In this document: piece after piece, positions 9,747 through 19,125 of the stretch
How positions within the stretch are numbered: the first letter of the stretch is position 1
How the letters are laid out: every line of letters begins with the position of its first letter
Source: Barthelona sp. PCE
Taxonomy: Eukaryota > Metamonada: BaSk clade
DNA: 64,000 nt
Assembly: GCA_040285745.1 (NCBI GenBank)
Contig: JAUFOR010000002.1
Coordinates: 248,001 to 312,000, forward strand
Direction of reading: 5' to 3'
Position numbers and translations under genes: made by a program
The notes under the pieces: generated by a model
Seen by the model: the letters and a program-made list of their open reading frames with translations, nothing else
What the model was told of the DNA's origin: nothing
The model's database searches: none

Positions 9747-10403
9747 TTATTCTTCTTTGACATCTTCAATCTCTTCATCAACAATCTCATCCTCATTATC
9801 AATTGCATCTTTAATATCCTTAACATAAAGAGCAAGCTCTTCAGCCATTTGTTCAAAAGCAGGAATCTTCTCCAAAGGCATGACAAACTTAATGAAACCA
9901 CGGAAGCAATAATAAAACTCCAGAGGGAAGCCATTAACTTCGCAATCAGCCATTTCTCCTAAAACTGGATATGCCTTAGCAGGAGCAATCATGTAAGTAA
10001 GTACGTTCCTATACTTAAAAGAAAGGCTCAAAGCATCAAAGCTGTCCACCCAAACATGTCTAAACGTACCATTCTCAATGATCTCTTCAGCTATCTTTTC
10101 ATCTTCAACCAGAGTTCCAATAACACAGTCGCAGTAACCGTTCTCAGGCTTTTCCAAGTAGATTCCGAAGCCTCCTTCATTTTTAAGATCGCCTTCGGTA
10201 AGAAGAGAGCCAACCTCTTCATAGTGAGTACCAAAAGCTTTACCCATATCCTTCATAGATCCAGAGTAGAACTCGTAAACATACAGCATGCGAGGAATAG
10301 TATCATCCTCAACGTCCTTCTCACCTACACGGGTGAAAATTCCCATATACCACATGAAACCGATTGCAGCGGTTAAAATAGCAACAAATACGTATAACAA
10401 CAT
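9747..10403 (-). CDS. TEX264-like single-pass membrane protein with GyrI-like domain
   Basis: A 218-residue protein. One N-terminal membrane helix (residues 2-21, LLYVFVAILTAAIGFMWYMG) is followed by a GyrI-like ligand-binding fold: YVYEFYSGSMKDMGKAF, then GIYLEKPE, CDCVIGTLVEDE, and a C-terminal block around FPLEFYYCF. The order of TM helix, Y-x-F/Y-x-G start and the CxCxxGxxxxE segment is that of human TEX264, an ER membrane protein that acts as an ER-phagy receptor. The tail (last 25 residues) is very acidic. TEX264 binds Atg8 proteins through a short aromatic motif in its tail, but this tail has no W/F/Y-x-x-L/I/V core. Any autophagy role is therefore unproven. It is transcribed in the same direction as the YqeC fusion gene downstream. 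Confidence 0.65.
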   Translation of the reverse strand: MLLYVFVAILTAAIGFMWYMGIFTRVGEKDVEDDTIPRMLYVYEFYSGSMKDMGKAFGTHYEEVGSLLTEGDLKNEGGFGIYLEKPENGYCDCVIGTLVEDEKIAEEIIENGTFRHVWVDSFDALSLSFKYRNVLTYMIAPAKAYPVLGEMADCEVNGFPLEFYYCFRGFIKFVMPLEKIPAFEQMAEELALYVKDIKDAIDNEDEIVDEEIEDVKEE

Positions 10404-10676
10404 TAATAAAATTCTATTTTGATGACTTTTAACTCAATAAAGTTTGAAATAGGTGAAAAATCACAAATCAAGACTTATATTTCGAAACCCACAACGAACA
10501 GGTTTAATATCCTGTTCATAATCGTTTTTCCCTAATATTGGGTTCATTTTCACAAACAAAATCATCCAAATTATAGAAATCAACAAAAAAATGCATACTT
10601 TCAAAAATATCCCTTACCTGGCAACTTTTGCATTGCCACTCGCACTTTTACATTTTCAGAACGTGTCTGGGTCATA

Positions 10677-13600
10677 ATGAATATCCTAGAACAATTTGAG
10701 GATGAAGAAAGTTTCATTCAGTACTTTGAGGAGAGTTTCGGGGCACATTCAACCACTGTTACGTTCAGTGACATGAAGTCAGAGCCACAAAGATTCTTGC
10801 AACAACTTAAAGAAAGCGAGGATGTATTTGCAGCTTTATCAATAATTCTACGATCATCTGAGGATGCCAGTGTGCTCAGAATAGTTCTTTCTGTTCTTTC
10901 ACAAGTCATACTGGCCCACTTCGATAGCCTGGACGAAGATGATCGAGAGAAAATCGACTTGATGATTATTTCAGAAATTACCGAGAACGATTCATTAGAT
11001 GTGTTGCATAAGTCTCAACTTGTTCATCTATGTGCCAAAAACTTTTACTCCAGTATATGTCGCATAGTAGAAGACGTTGCACTTCAGAGTTTAGATGGTG
11101 AGATCACTGATGAAATTGAAGAGTTTTTTATGGAGAATGACGTTATGTTTTTGAACGATCTATTCCATTACTTCTATGATTCTTGCCAGATCGACAATGA
11201 GAAGCAGGTTGTATCGTTAATATTTTATAAGGAATTATTGAAACAATTTCAGGAAACTGGTTTCCAATCTGGTCTGGTGCACTTTTTCTGTTATAACTAC
11301 TTTCAAAAAAGATTTTTAGAAAACCTCACAAAGAGCCTGTTTGTTAACTTTGAGATAGATAACAGTGATGATATTTCTATCAAAGAGCTACACAGTAATT
11401 TCAAATTAATTTTGGAGTGTCTTACTCTAATAGTTTCATGGAACTTCGACAACAGTGCAATAGATGGTTTTACGGTGTTTCCTCAGTGGTTTAAGGAGTT
11501 TTTCAATTTTGAGCTTGTTGAAAATTTGTTGGATTTCTTTGAACAGTTTTATTTCAATCAATTTCTGATCAATTCACTGTTAAATTTCTTCATAGTACTC
11601 ATTAAGAGCTGCCTTTGGATCAAAAAGGATCTCCCAGGCCTCATTCGAGTGTTTGTCAAATTTATTTCAATTTATTTCCAATTAGGAGCGGAGTTATTAT
11701 ACTCAGATTACATAAACATATGTGTCAACATCATTGAGATATTCAGCTATTTCATTCGACACCCAAAGTTAGTCATCAATGCAGATACTGGAGAAAACGA
11801 TTTGCTTCAGTTTGTTAATTTATTGTGCGAATATGTGACACCATTAATGGTAACGATGTACTCCAACAGTATGAACAACGTGGACACAGATCTTGTTGAT
11901 ACAACGGTTCGGTTCCTCAACGATTTCGTCTGCTTCTATGGTGATTACTGCTCTTCTTCCAATGAACTCTACGATTTTGCTCGGAGCTTGTTTACAGTAC
12001 GGCTTGAGAGGCTGACAGTCACAGAGCTGAATGATGAGGACGAATACGAAGACTTTGAGCTGCAGAACGAGCAGCTCAACCTCATTGCAAATGTTATGAA
12101 TATTGCCATGACTTTAGAGCCTGTACAGACATCGATAATGGATATTATTTCAATTTTAAACGATAATGTTGAAGAGTTTGGGTACAGCGTTCAAGAACAG
12201 CTTTGTTATTGCTACGATGTTCTTTGCGCTCTTTCTGCCAAGATGAAGGTTAATGATATCACCGTGGACAAGCGGGCGAAGAACAGAAGAGGTTCACTAT
12301 CTAGCATTCTTAAGAAACCTAATAACGAGATCATTCACACTTCGCATGTTTCCTATAATACTCGGGCTCAGGTTGGACCATTTGCTAGTCCTGATTTGAA
12401 TACTCTTGACGACTTCAAGTCCACACTCTTCCTTGAAGATTTATTTGAGTTTGAAAACAACGCGTATGAAGAGTTAAGCAGTTATCTTCTCAAAAAATCG
12501 ACTCAATTAGTTGTTTCTCTCTCAAATACGCTAAATGATGATGTTCTTATTGATAGATTTGTTTGTATATTGAAGCACACACCACTCTGTGACGATACAG
12601 AGTTCCAAAACTTTAATGGTGTTAACCTCATCAACTGTTGCGTCAAAATTATCAGCAACCTTAAGAAACAAGTGCTTCCATTCGATGAAATGTTTGAAAT
12701 CATATGCTCAATGGATATCCCAAAGCTTTTTGTGTGTTTAGTCGATTATATTGCAATGTTTGGGGATTTCAAAACAGTGTATGAGTTTATCGAATACACA
12801 ACTTCAGATAATTTCGTCACAGACCAAACAATATCATATCAGCTATCTTTTTTTGCTTGTTTAGACTTGCAGGACTTTAGTGAATATGAAAATGATATAA
12901 TTGAATTGAAATCTCAGTGTTTACAGAATATATTTGAATCTTTTCAAACAAATCTACCTTCATTACGAATTATTGGATTGTTTATCGATAGTATGGATCG
13001 AAATGTTCTTTTTGAAGGATTTTTTGACTATATTGTTGAATACTTTGATTTTGTTCGTAGTGATGTGAATAGATCTTCCAGTGCACTTAACTATGACATA
13101 AATTGTTCACTTAACTCTTTTGTTATAGATATTTCAGAAACTACAATCACTAAAGTATTAACTTTCTTCACAGATCAGGACTGTGAAGTAGGTCAGGCAT
13201 TCATTAAACGCAACTTCATGTCATTCTGTCAGTTCCCGAGCTTTTTATTAGAAGTCTACAACTGTATGAATAATTTCCCAGTTGAAAACTTAGATAGTGA
13301 AATTATAGATATGATACTTTATTTCGTAAGTACTGATGTGCTCAGTTACAACTCTCTTTTGTTTTTCTGTAATATCTTAAATGGAAACCCAGAGTTATTA
13401 TTAATTGAAAATTTCCTTAAATTCGTAGTGAAGTCGATTTTTTTTGAAAATTTTTCAGAATTTGAATATCAATATCTAAGCGAGTTTTGCTTGTTTTTAA
13501 TTGAAAATTATGATGAATTTTTTGAATTTTTAACAAGTCTTTTTGTTGTGGAAGGTTATGATGATGATAATAATAATGATGATGTCAAACCTATCCCAGA

Positions 13601-13790
13601 GCAGAAATTTGAGTTCTTCATTAATAGGCAGAAAACATTTATCCAGAATAATGATCTTCATCCTAACAGTTTTTCAACAAATTTGCTTATATTCGTTAAA
13701 CATGTATCAAGTTACTTTAAATCATACGGTAACGTCAATGCAATCCGTCTAACATCGCAAGAGTTATTGGATGATGAGGATAGTCAGTAA
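10677..13790 (+). CDS. Large all-helical protein, possibly exportin/importin-beta-like
   Basis: A 1037-residue protein without signal peptide or membrane helices. It is composed of repeated amphipathic helices rich in Leu, Phe, Asp, Glu and Asn, as in HEAT/ARM solenoids. The N-terminal segment (LSVLSQVILAHF, HLCAKNFYSSICRIVEDVAL) and a later ILECLTLIVSWNFDN segment recall exportin-type karyopherins such as exportin-4/7, which carry cargo out of the nucleus with Ran-GTP. The size (about 1,000-1,100 residues) also fits. I cannot point to a diagnostic motif, so the family is a suggestion only. Near residue 960 there is a short Asp/Asn run (YDDDNNNDD). The gene lies alone between the TEX264-like gene and a hAT-like element inserted about 140 bp past its stop. 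Confidence 0.4.
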   Translation: MNILEQFEDEESFIQYFEESFGAHSTTVTFSDMKSEPQRFLQQLKESEDVFAALSIILRSSEDASVLRIVLSVLSQVILAHFDSLDEDDREKIDLMIISEITENDSLDVLHKSQLVHLCAKNFYSSICRIVEDVALQSLDGEITDEIEEFFMENDVMFLNDLFHYFYDSCQIDNEKQVVSLIFYKELLKQFQETGFQSGLVHFFCYNYFQKRFLENLTKSLFVNFEIDNSDDISIKELHSNFKLILECLTLIVSWNFDNSAIDGFTVFPQWFKEFFNFELVENLLDFFEQFYFNQFLINSLLNFFIVLIKSCLWIKKDLPGLIRVFVKFISIYFQLGAELLYSDYINICVNIIEIFSYFIRHPKLVINADTGENDLLQFVNLLCEYVTPLMVTMYSNSMNNVDTDLVDTTVRFLNDFVCFYGDYCSSSNELYDFARSLFTVRLERLTVTELNDEDEYEDFELQNEQLNLIANVMNIAMTLEPVQTSIMDIISILNDNVEEFGYSVQEQLCYCYDVLCALSAKMKVNDITVDKRAKNRRGSLSSILKKPNNEIIHTSHVSYNTRAQVGPFASPDLNTLDDFKSTLFLEDLFEFENNAYEELSSYLLKKSTQLVVSLSNTLNDDVLIDRFVCILKHTPLCDDTEFQNFNGVNLINCCVKIISNLKKQVLPFDEMFEIICSMDIPKLFVCLVDYIAMFGDFKTVYEFIEYTTSDNFVTDQTISYQLSFFACLDLQDFSEYENDIIELKSQCLQNIFESFQTNLPSLRIIGLFIDSMDRNVLFEGFFDYIVEYFDFVRSDVNRSSSALNYDINCSLNSFVIDISETTITKVLTFFTDQDCEVGQAFIKRNFMSFCQFPSFLLEVYNCMNNFPVENLDSEIIDMILYFVSTDVLSYNSLLFFCNILNGNPELLLIENFLKFVVKSIFFENFSEFEYQYLSEFCLFLIENYDEFFEFLTSLFVVEGYDDDNNNDDVKPIPEQKFEFFINRQKTFIQNNDLHPNSFSTNLLIFVKHVSSYFKSYGNVNAIRLTSQELLDDEDSQ

Positions 13791-13925
13791 ATAGAAACAT
13801 AGATTATTCACCTGCAGTTTCAGAAATCATTACAAATGTTCAGCAAGTTCTGACACCTAAAATTTAACAATAATTCTGATTTGCCCACGTTCCCTAAATA
13901 TTAGAGTGAAAGAACGAAGAAAAAC

Positions 13926-13933
13926 ATGAAAAT
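13926..13933. repeat. Target-site duplication, left copy (hAT element 2)
   Basis: ATGAAAAT, identical to 15441-15448 on the other side of the element. Confidence 0.92.
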
Positions 13934-14065
13934 TAGACTTTGCAATAACAAATTTAAATTTTCCGGTGAAAGAAACTCGCGATTAGCGAGTTGTCCAATC
14001 TTTACTAATAATAGTAAATATAAAGATGTTTACAAGTGAATTTACCAGTAGCGGAAAGAAATTTT
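13934..14065 (+). repeat. Terminal inverted repeat, left (element 2)
   Basis: 132 bp, the inverse of 15309-15440. It contains a small internal palindrome (CTCGC-GATTA-GCGAG, about 13976-13990). Confidence 0.94.
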
Positions 14066-14123
14066 CATTCAGTTCCATTTTTCCACCACATTCACGTTTT
14101 TCGCTTATCCTACAATTACATGA

Positions 14124-15176
14124 TTGGTGTCAAACATAGCCAGATACGTGTACAGAGGGGAATTGATTGTTCAGGTTGCAAGCAAACCTAGATATTTTGA
14201 AAACACTTTGTATTTCACTATCCAGCACAGAAAAAGTACTGGAACAGATGCAACTGAGCGTTTCATCATCAACAACTGCTGTTTTGCAAGCAGGAAAAGC
14301 TTCACTTCCGAAAAATATGGAGTTTTTGCACATTCATCCTCATTTGAGTTATTCAACTCCCATGCTAAGGGCAAAAGTCGGGTTAAGATGGAAATAGGCA
14401 AATCACTGACCAAGAATCAAGCCCATATGGTTAGTCTTTTCATTTTCACGGTAAAACCCTATTCTGATCACATTCCATTGGCTGATCAAAGGTATGATGA
14501 TATATTCGTTCTGGAAACAGGATTTAAAACCGTATGCTGTTGAAGATCACTCATATGCACTTGTTACTGATGTAATACGTGTTGAAAGAGAATTAAGTTA
14601 TCAGTTTGGGCATCCTAGGTATTACAAAGGTTTAGGGCTCACATTATTTCACTTCTTTGTACTAATTTTTGTGCTGATTTTTTTTCTTGCAATTAAGAGC
14701 TTCAAAATTTGCAGGATGTGTTGAATGATAATCATATTCCTTCAAGATCCCCTTTAAAATCTCTAAATGAAGGAATTTTGGCTGAAATACTATCCCCTTT
14801 CGATATCCCATCACCTTATGCAAATGAACCGCCTGTTTCAGCCGCAAGATCATCATCATATGAGTTCAATTTTGATGATCAGAGTTTGCGTGAGAGGGAT
14901 ATTCGCTCAGCGCTGATTTATGGTTGCCAACATGAAGATGTGGTTGGTTTGAGTGTGATTCAAGAGATTGTCAACAAGTACAAGACGGTTCCTGCAAGCA
15001 ACGCATGTGTTGAGCGTGGATTTTCGGTGTTAAAGACTGCACATACATGCAAACAAAAAATGCTTGGCACCCAATTGCGATTTGACTGGTTTTTATACCA
15101 TGAAGTAGGTGCAGTTGCAGCACTAGCAATTGAGGATATTGAGAAAGCCATGAATATTGAAAGGGAAGCTGAATAA
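14124..15176 (+). pseudogene. hAT transposase remnant (element 2)
   Basis: Two open stretches on the plus strand (14124-14543 and 14709-15176) are separated by stops and frame changes. The second, 155 codons long, contains VPASNACVERGFSVLK followed by a run of about 45 residues ending in a charged tail. That fits the C-terminal dimerisation region of hAT transposases. The first stretch has no recognisable motif and is included only because it lies in the same strand and element. A complete transposase of 600 or more residues is not present, so this copy is not autonomous. Confidence 0.65.
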
Positions 15177-15308
15177 GTAATAAGAGGAAAACTTCATTGT
15201 TTCACAGAATAAGTATGATTGTTCACCTCATTGTTGACTGTTCTTGTTCGTTATGAGGTTTATTTAATAAAAGAGAAAAGATTGAAAATCCAAAGTTTGG
15301 CGAAATGC

Positions 15309-15440
15309 AAAATTTCTTTCCGCTACTGGTAAATTCACTTGTAAACATCTTTATATTTACTATTATTAGTAAAGATTGGACAACTCGCTAATCGCGAGTT
15401 TCTTTCACCGGAAAATTTAAATTTGTTATTGCAAAGTCTA
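15309..15440 (-). repeat. Terminal inverted repeat, right (element 2)
   Basis: 132-bp inverse of 13934-14065. Its outer end lies 28 bp before the MCM4 ATG, so it may now contribute to that gene's promoter. Confidence 0.94.
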
Positions 15441-15448
15441 ATGAAAAT
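15441..15448. repeat. Target-site duplication, right copy (hAT element 2)
   Basis: ATGAAAAT, the second copy of the duplication at 13926-13933. Confidence 0.92.
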
Positions 15449-15468
15449 CATTTTTTCTTCCCTTTCAA

Positions 15469-17961
15469 ATGTCAGATCCGCTTAGTGATTCGTCTATGGG
15501 CATGACGGCGATTCCGTCGCAAAATTCAGACCTGCTTTCTAATATTTCAAGCTTGACTTTAAGTGGATCCGGTTTACTATCCACTGACATCTTATCTGAT
15601 GACATGGTCAACTTCAGACCGGAGCTGGGATCAGATGTGATGTCTCTTTCACAAACACAAGAAGATCACAATGAAGAAAGACGAGCATTGCGAACACAAA
15701 ACCAATTCAGCAGAGAATTTCAAGATGTTCGTAACGCTACAGTATTCGCCACTCCGGTTTCCCTCCACGACCAGATGATGCGTTTTGCTAATTTCATTGA
15801 TAATTTTCCAAAAGTTTTGCCAGAAGATTTTCAAGCCATTGAATATCGTGAAGAAGGAAATATTACTCAGGTACACTCTACGTTGGACATCCAGGAGCGT
15901 AAATACTACATGGAAATCGCTCGTGTATTAGATGAAGGTGGTGAAGGAGTTCTGACTGTTGAAATCAATTTACATGATCTTTTCATGTTCGATCCTATCC
16001 TGTATGCCTATCTTGTCAAGTTTCCGGGTCAATTAATTGCTGGTTTTGATCGTGTTCTTGAACAGACTGCTAATTATGTTATTCCAGCTCTCAATATTGC
16101 CTGTGGAAATTTCAGATTAAAAACTCGTCCTGTTAACATGAGGGAAACCCTTTCCGTACGTGAGCTGTCACCTAAAAATCTCAGTCAACTTGTACAGGTC
16201 ACTGGTATGATTACACGTTCCAGCTCCATTATTCCAGATATTGCTGTTGTTGTTTTCAGATGTGAAGCCTGTGCTTACTCATATCGTGCAGCACCTGAAA
16301 ATGAGCGGTTTAGACCCCCTGCCCGCTGTCCTTCGTGTCGTAAAAGTCATAGTTGGAGACCATTGTACAACATTGCAACGTTCAAAACTTTGCAACTAAT
16401 AACCTTACAAGAGTCTCCAGAAAACGTGCCCCAAGGTGAGACGCCGCGCAACATCACAGTTCATCTATGGGACGAACTGGTTGAGGGGTGCAAGCCTGGT
16501 GATCGGGTCAATCTAGTCTGTATATATCGAGCAGCACAACACAGGTTAAATCCACGAACAAGAAAGATCAGAACACTCTTCCCCGTTTTCCTGGATTGCC
16601 TTGCAGTCGAAAAGGACAAGAGTGTTGCTGACTTCAGTGATGAGACATTAAGAATTAGTGATGAAGACATTGAAAGTTTCAATAGGGTTGCTGAACGTGA
16701 AGACCTCTATGACTATCTTGCAGGCAGTCTCGCACCATCAATCTTTGGCATGGAAGATGTTAAAAAGGGTCTGTTATGTATGCTTTTTGGTGGTGTAGAA
16801 AAGATGCGCAGTGGTAAGGTAGTTGGTAGACCTGAGATCAATATACTTATGGTTGGAGATCCTGGTGTTGCCAAATCACAGCTCCTACACTACGTGCATA
16901 AACTGTCGAACCGTGGAATGTATACGAGCGGAAAAGGATCAAGTGGTGTTGGTCTTACAGCTTATATCACAAAAGATCCTGAGAAGGGAGAGTTTGTGCT
17001 CGAAAGTGGTGCGTTGGTACTCAGTGACCGAGGTATATGTTGTATTGATGAGTTTGATAAACTTCCTGTGGCCACACGATCAGTGTTACATGAAGCTATG
17101 GAACAAAGGACTATATCTATCGCCAAAGCAGGTGTTGTTGCATCACTCAACTCAAGATGCTCCATTGTTGCTGCTGCCAATCCAATAGCGTCGAGATATG
17201 ACCCGAAGAAGTCTATTGTAGATAACATCAACATTGAACCAACTTTGCTCAGTCGTTTCGATCTTGTATACCTCCTCAGAGATGAGCCAAACCATAACAA
17301 TGACAGGCGCCTGGCGAGACACGTTGCTAACTTATTTGTTGACAGCGACGCAAACCGAATCCAGCATGAATTTATGCCAATTAAAGATCTGGTGCTTTAC
17401 ATATCTTACGCCAAACTCTACTGCAAACCAACACTGTCCGTTAAGGCTGGTGAAGAAATAGTTGATAGATATGTCGAAATGCGTGATCGTGGACGTTCTA
17501 GAAATACTTTAGCTGCTGCCCCTCGTCAACTTGAATCGATTATCCGTATCTCTGAGGCTCTTGCCCGACTTCGTTTGGCAGGTAGAAATGCCGATTTCGT
17601 TTCTAATCCTAACGTTGAGGATCGTAATAACGAGGTTACCGTAGCTGATGTTGAAGAAGCACATCGTTTGATGCAAGAAGCATTTTCAAAGAGTGCTTCG
17701 GATGGATATCAAGAAGTAGATATGTCCACTATATTTACTGGTCTAGCGTCCGAAGACTATAATCAAATGTACCGTATCGAACGGATTTTACCTGAATTTT
17801 TGCAATCGAGATCAGAACTATCATTAAATGAAATTGTTGGCTTGCTCCAAATGCACAACATTGACATATCTCGCTCACAGCTCGATCGTATTCTCCGACT
17901 CATTTCTTCACAGAGTGATTCTCAATTTAGTTATCGTGGCAGTTCCCTATCACTTTTCTAA
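15469..17961 (+). CDS. MCM4: DNA replication licensing factor MCM4
   Basis: An 830-residue subunit of the MCM2-7 replicative helicase. The first 100 residues are Ser/Asp/Gln-rich, as in other MCM4 tails that kinases target. The N-terminal domain contains a zinc motif (CEACAYSYR ... CPSCRKS, about 266-296), LQESPENVPQGETPRN and PGDRVNLVCIYRA. The AAA+ core has Walker A GDPGVAKS (about 464-471), TSGKGSSGVGLTA, Walker B-like GICCIDEFDK, and the arginine finger SRFDL. The MCM4-type segment IPDIAVVVFRCEACAY, where other MCMs differ, decided the paralogue. The start is the ATG right after TTCCCTTTCAA, which resembles the sequence before several other start codons here. The last 12 bases overlap the 3' end of the convergent SET-domain gene. 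Confidence 0.92.
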   Translation: MSDPLSDSSMGMTAIPSQNSDLLSNISSLTLSGSGLLSTDILSDDMVNFRPELGSDVMSLSQTQEDHNEERRALRTQNQFSREFQDVRNATVFATPVSLHDQMMRFANFIDNFPKVLPEDFQAIEYREEGNITQVHSTLDIQERKYYMEIARVLDEGGEGVLTVEINLHDLFMFDPILYAYLVKFPGQLIAGFDRVLEQTANYVIPALNIACGNFRLKTRPVNMRETLSVRELSPKNLSQLVQVTGMITRSSSIIPDIAVVVFRCEACAYSYRAAPENERFRPPARCPSCRKSHSWRPLYNIATFKTLQLITLQESPENVPQGETPRNITVHLWDELVEGCKPGDRVNLVCIYRAAQHRLNPRTRKIRTLFPVFLDCLAVEKDKSVADFSDETLRISDEDIESFNRVAEREDLYDYLAGSLAPSIFGMEDVKKGLLCMLFGGVEKMRSGKVVGRPEINILMVGDPGVAKSQLLHYVHKLSNRGMYTSGKGSSGVGLTAYITKDPEKGEFVLESGALVLSDRGICCIDEFDKLPVATRSVLHEAMEQRTISIAKAGVVASLNSRCSIVAAANPIASRYDPKKSIVDNINIEPTLLSRFDLVYLLRDEPNHNNDRRLARHVANLFVDSDANRIQHEFMPIKDLVLYISYAKLYCKPTLSVKAGEEIVDRYVEMRDRGRSRNTLAAAPRQLESIIRISEALARLRLAGRNADFVSNPNVEDRNNEVTVADVEEAHRLMQEAFSKSASDGYQEVDMSTIFTGLASEDYNQMYRIERILPEFLQSRSELSLNEIVGLLQMHNIDISRSQLDRILRLISSQSDSQFSYRGSSLSLF

Positions 17962-19080
17962 GTTTCCAATGATTTCACGCAACGATTGACACTCAAGAAC
18001 ATACCTGGAGTCGTGCTTTTTCAACATCGAAGCGATAGAAAGAGCGTGTTTCGGAAAGAAGTGTTCAGGGTTTTTGTAGTAGTTGAACAATTGTACAAAA
18101 GCAGGCAGTCCACCACCGTTGGTGACGGCCGACATATAGAGCGACCTGTAGCCTTGCCAATTTGCAGGGACCAAAGCAGCCAATTTCTCAAAATCTTTTC
18201 CTTCAATGGCCGTCTCAATTGCAGACAATTCCTCCTCTGATTTATCAAGCAATCTTGCCTGTTGTGTAGCACCAGATATACATGACTCACAGCTGCAAGG
18301 GTTAATGAATAAATGTTCCAACTCACTCTGACCCTCATCACTCATTGGAAATTCTACGTAACTAATCGTAATTTCTTCGTTAGCCTCAATTGGTCTGATG
18401 GCACGGATCTCTAACACTGATGAGTGGTTGTGATCTGAACTATGCGATCCCGAAACAGTGCTAAGAATAGCGTTTGGATTACACGAATGATTGATCATTG
18501 CGATGCGTGGGAACAGGCCCATACCAACATCTGCTAATCCAAATTGGAGCCCATGGCAGTTGGACATAACTACACCAAGATAATGAATGAAAAAATCTGG
18601 AGCAGTACCTGTTTCACCCATGCTTTTTACGGCATCAAAATTATCAACTAATTTCTTTATGTATCTGTATGCAGGCTCCACGAGCGGCATTGACTCGTTA
18701 GAAATTGAAGCAGGAACAACGCTGTTGGATAATCGATTAACAACATCTTGCAATGCTAGAGCAAGATAAATGAAGTCAATACTCAAATCTTCGATGCCGT
18801 GCTCGTCCATATACTCAGCTGCCCTTTGATACAAAGATAAAAACTCAGGTTGAGGAGTGCAAAATTTGTTTCCATCATGTAGCTCCTTTGGAAGTAAACA
18901 AACGTCACAGAAATCACCCTGCTTGTGCTTGAACAACACCTTAACAGCACTCCTTTCTCTCAAAATAACATCTCCCACTTCAAAATTCTTTTTTGCAACA
19001 GCACAACGACCCTTTGATTGATGTACTCTCAAGAACAGTTGAAACGGGCCAAAAGCTGGTTTGTTGCGTCTCTTGCTCAT
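17950..19080 (-). CDS. SET-domain protein (SMYD/SET-and-MYND-like)
   Basis: A 376-residue protein. It starts with a split SET N-part (SKGRCAVAKKNFEVGDVILRE, residues about 24-45), which is interrupted by a region carrying CDVCLLP where SMYD proteins have a MYND zinc finger; only one Cys pair and a distant Cys are visible, so the finger looks reduced. The SET core follows with FPRIAMINHSCNPNA (about 188-202), IEANEEITISYVEF (about 237-250), and a post-SET cysteine cluster PCSCESC (about 260-266). SMYD enzymes methylate lysines using S-adenosylmethionine; the substrate here is unknown. A short helical tail follows. The gene is convergent with MCM4, and their coding ends overlap by 12 bp. Confidence 0.85.
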   Translation of the reverse strand: MSKRRNKPAFGPFQLFLRVHQSKGRCAVAKKNFEVGDVILRERSAVKVLFKHKQGDFCDVCLLPKELHDGNKFCTPQPEFLSLYQRAAEYMDEHGIEDLSIDFIYLALALQDVVNRLSNSVVPASISNESMPLVEPAYRYIKKLVDNFDAVKSMGETGTAPDFFIHYLGVVMSNCHGLQFGLADVGMGLFPRIAMINHSCNPNAILSTVSGSHSSDHNHSSVLEIRAIRPIEANEEITISYVEFPMSDEGQSELEHLFINPCSCESCISGATQQARLLDKSEEELSAIETAIEGKDFEKLAALVPANWQGYRSLYMSAVTNGGGLPAFVQLFNYYKNPEHFFPKHALSIASMLKKHDSRYVLECQSLREIIGNLEK

Positions 19081-19125
19081 GAAAAAGTTATGGATAAATG
19101 TATAAAAATTGATCTTTATTAAGTT

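Larger units (their letters stand above)
13934..15440. mobile_element. hAT-like DNA transposon, non-autonomous copy (element 2, 1507 bp)
   Basis: The element is bounded by 132-bp terminal inverted repeats with no mismatch that I could find. They start TAGACTTTGC and are flanked by the 8-bp duplication ATGAAAAT. The internal region encodes a fragment with the hAT C-terminal dimerisation motif (VPASNACVERGFSVLK). It shares only the outermost TAGACTT with element 1, so the two are different families of the same superfamily. It sits 28 bp upstream of the MCM4 start codon and so separates MCM4 from most of its original upstream region. The perfect repeats and duplication suggest a very recent insertion. 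Confidence 0.93.

Noticed and set aside
10677-13790. Naming the helical protein CRM1 or importin-beta
   Set aside because: The diagnostic CRIME and cargo-groove motifs are not visible, so only a general exportin-like suggestion is kept.
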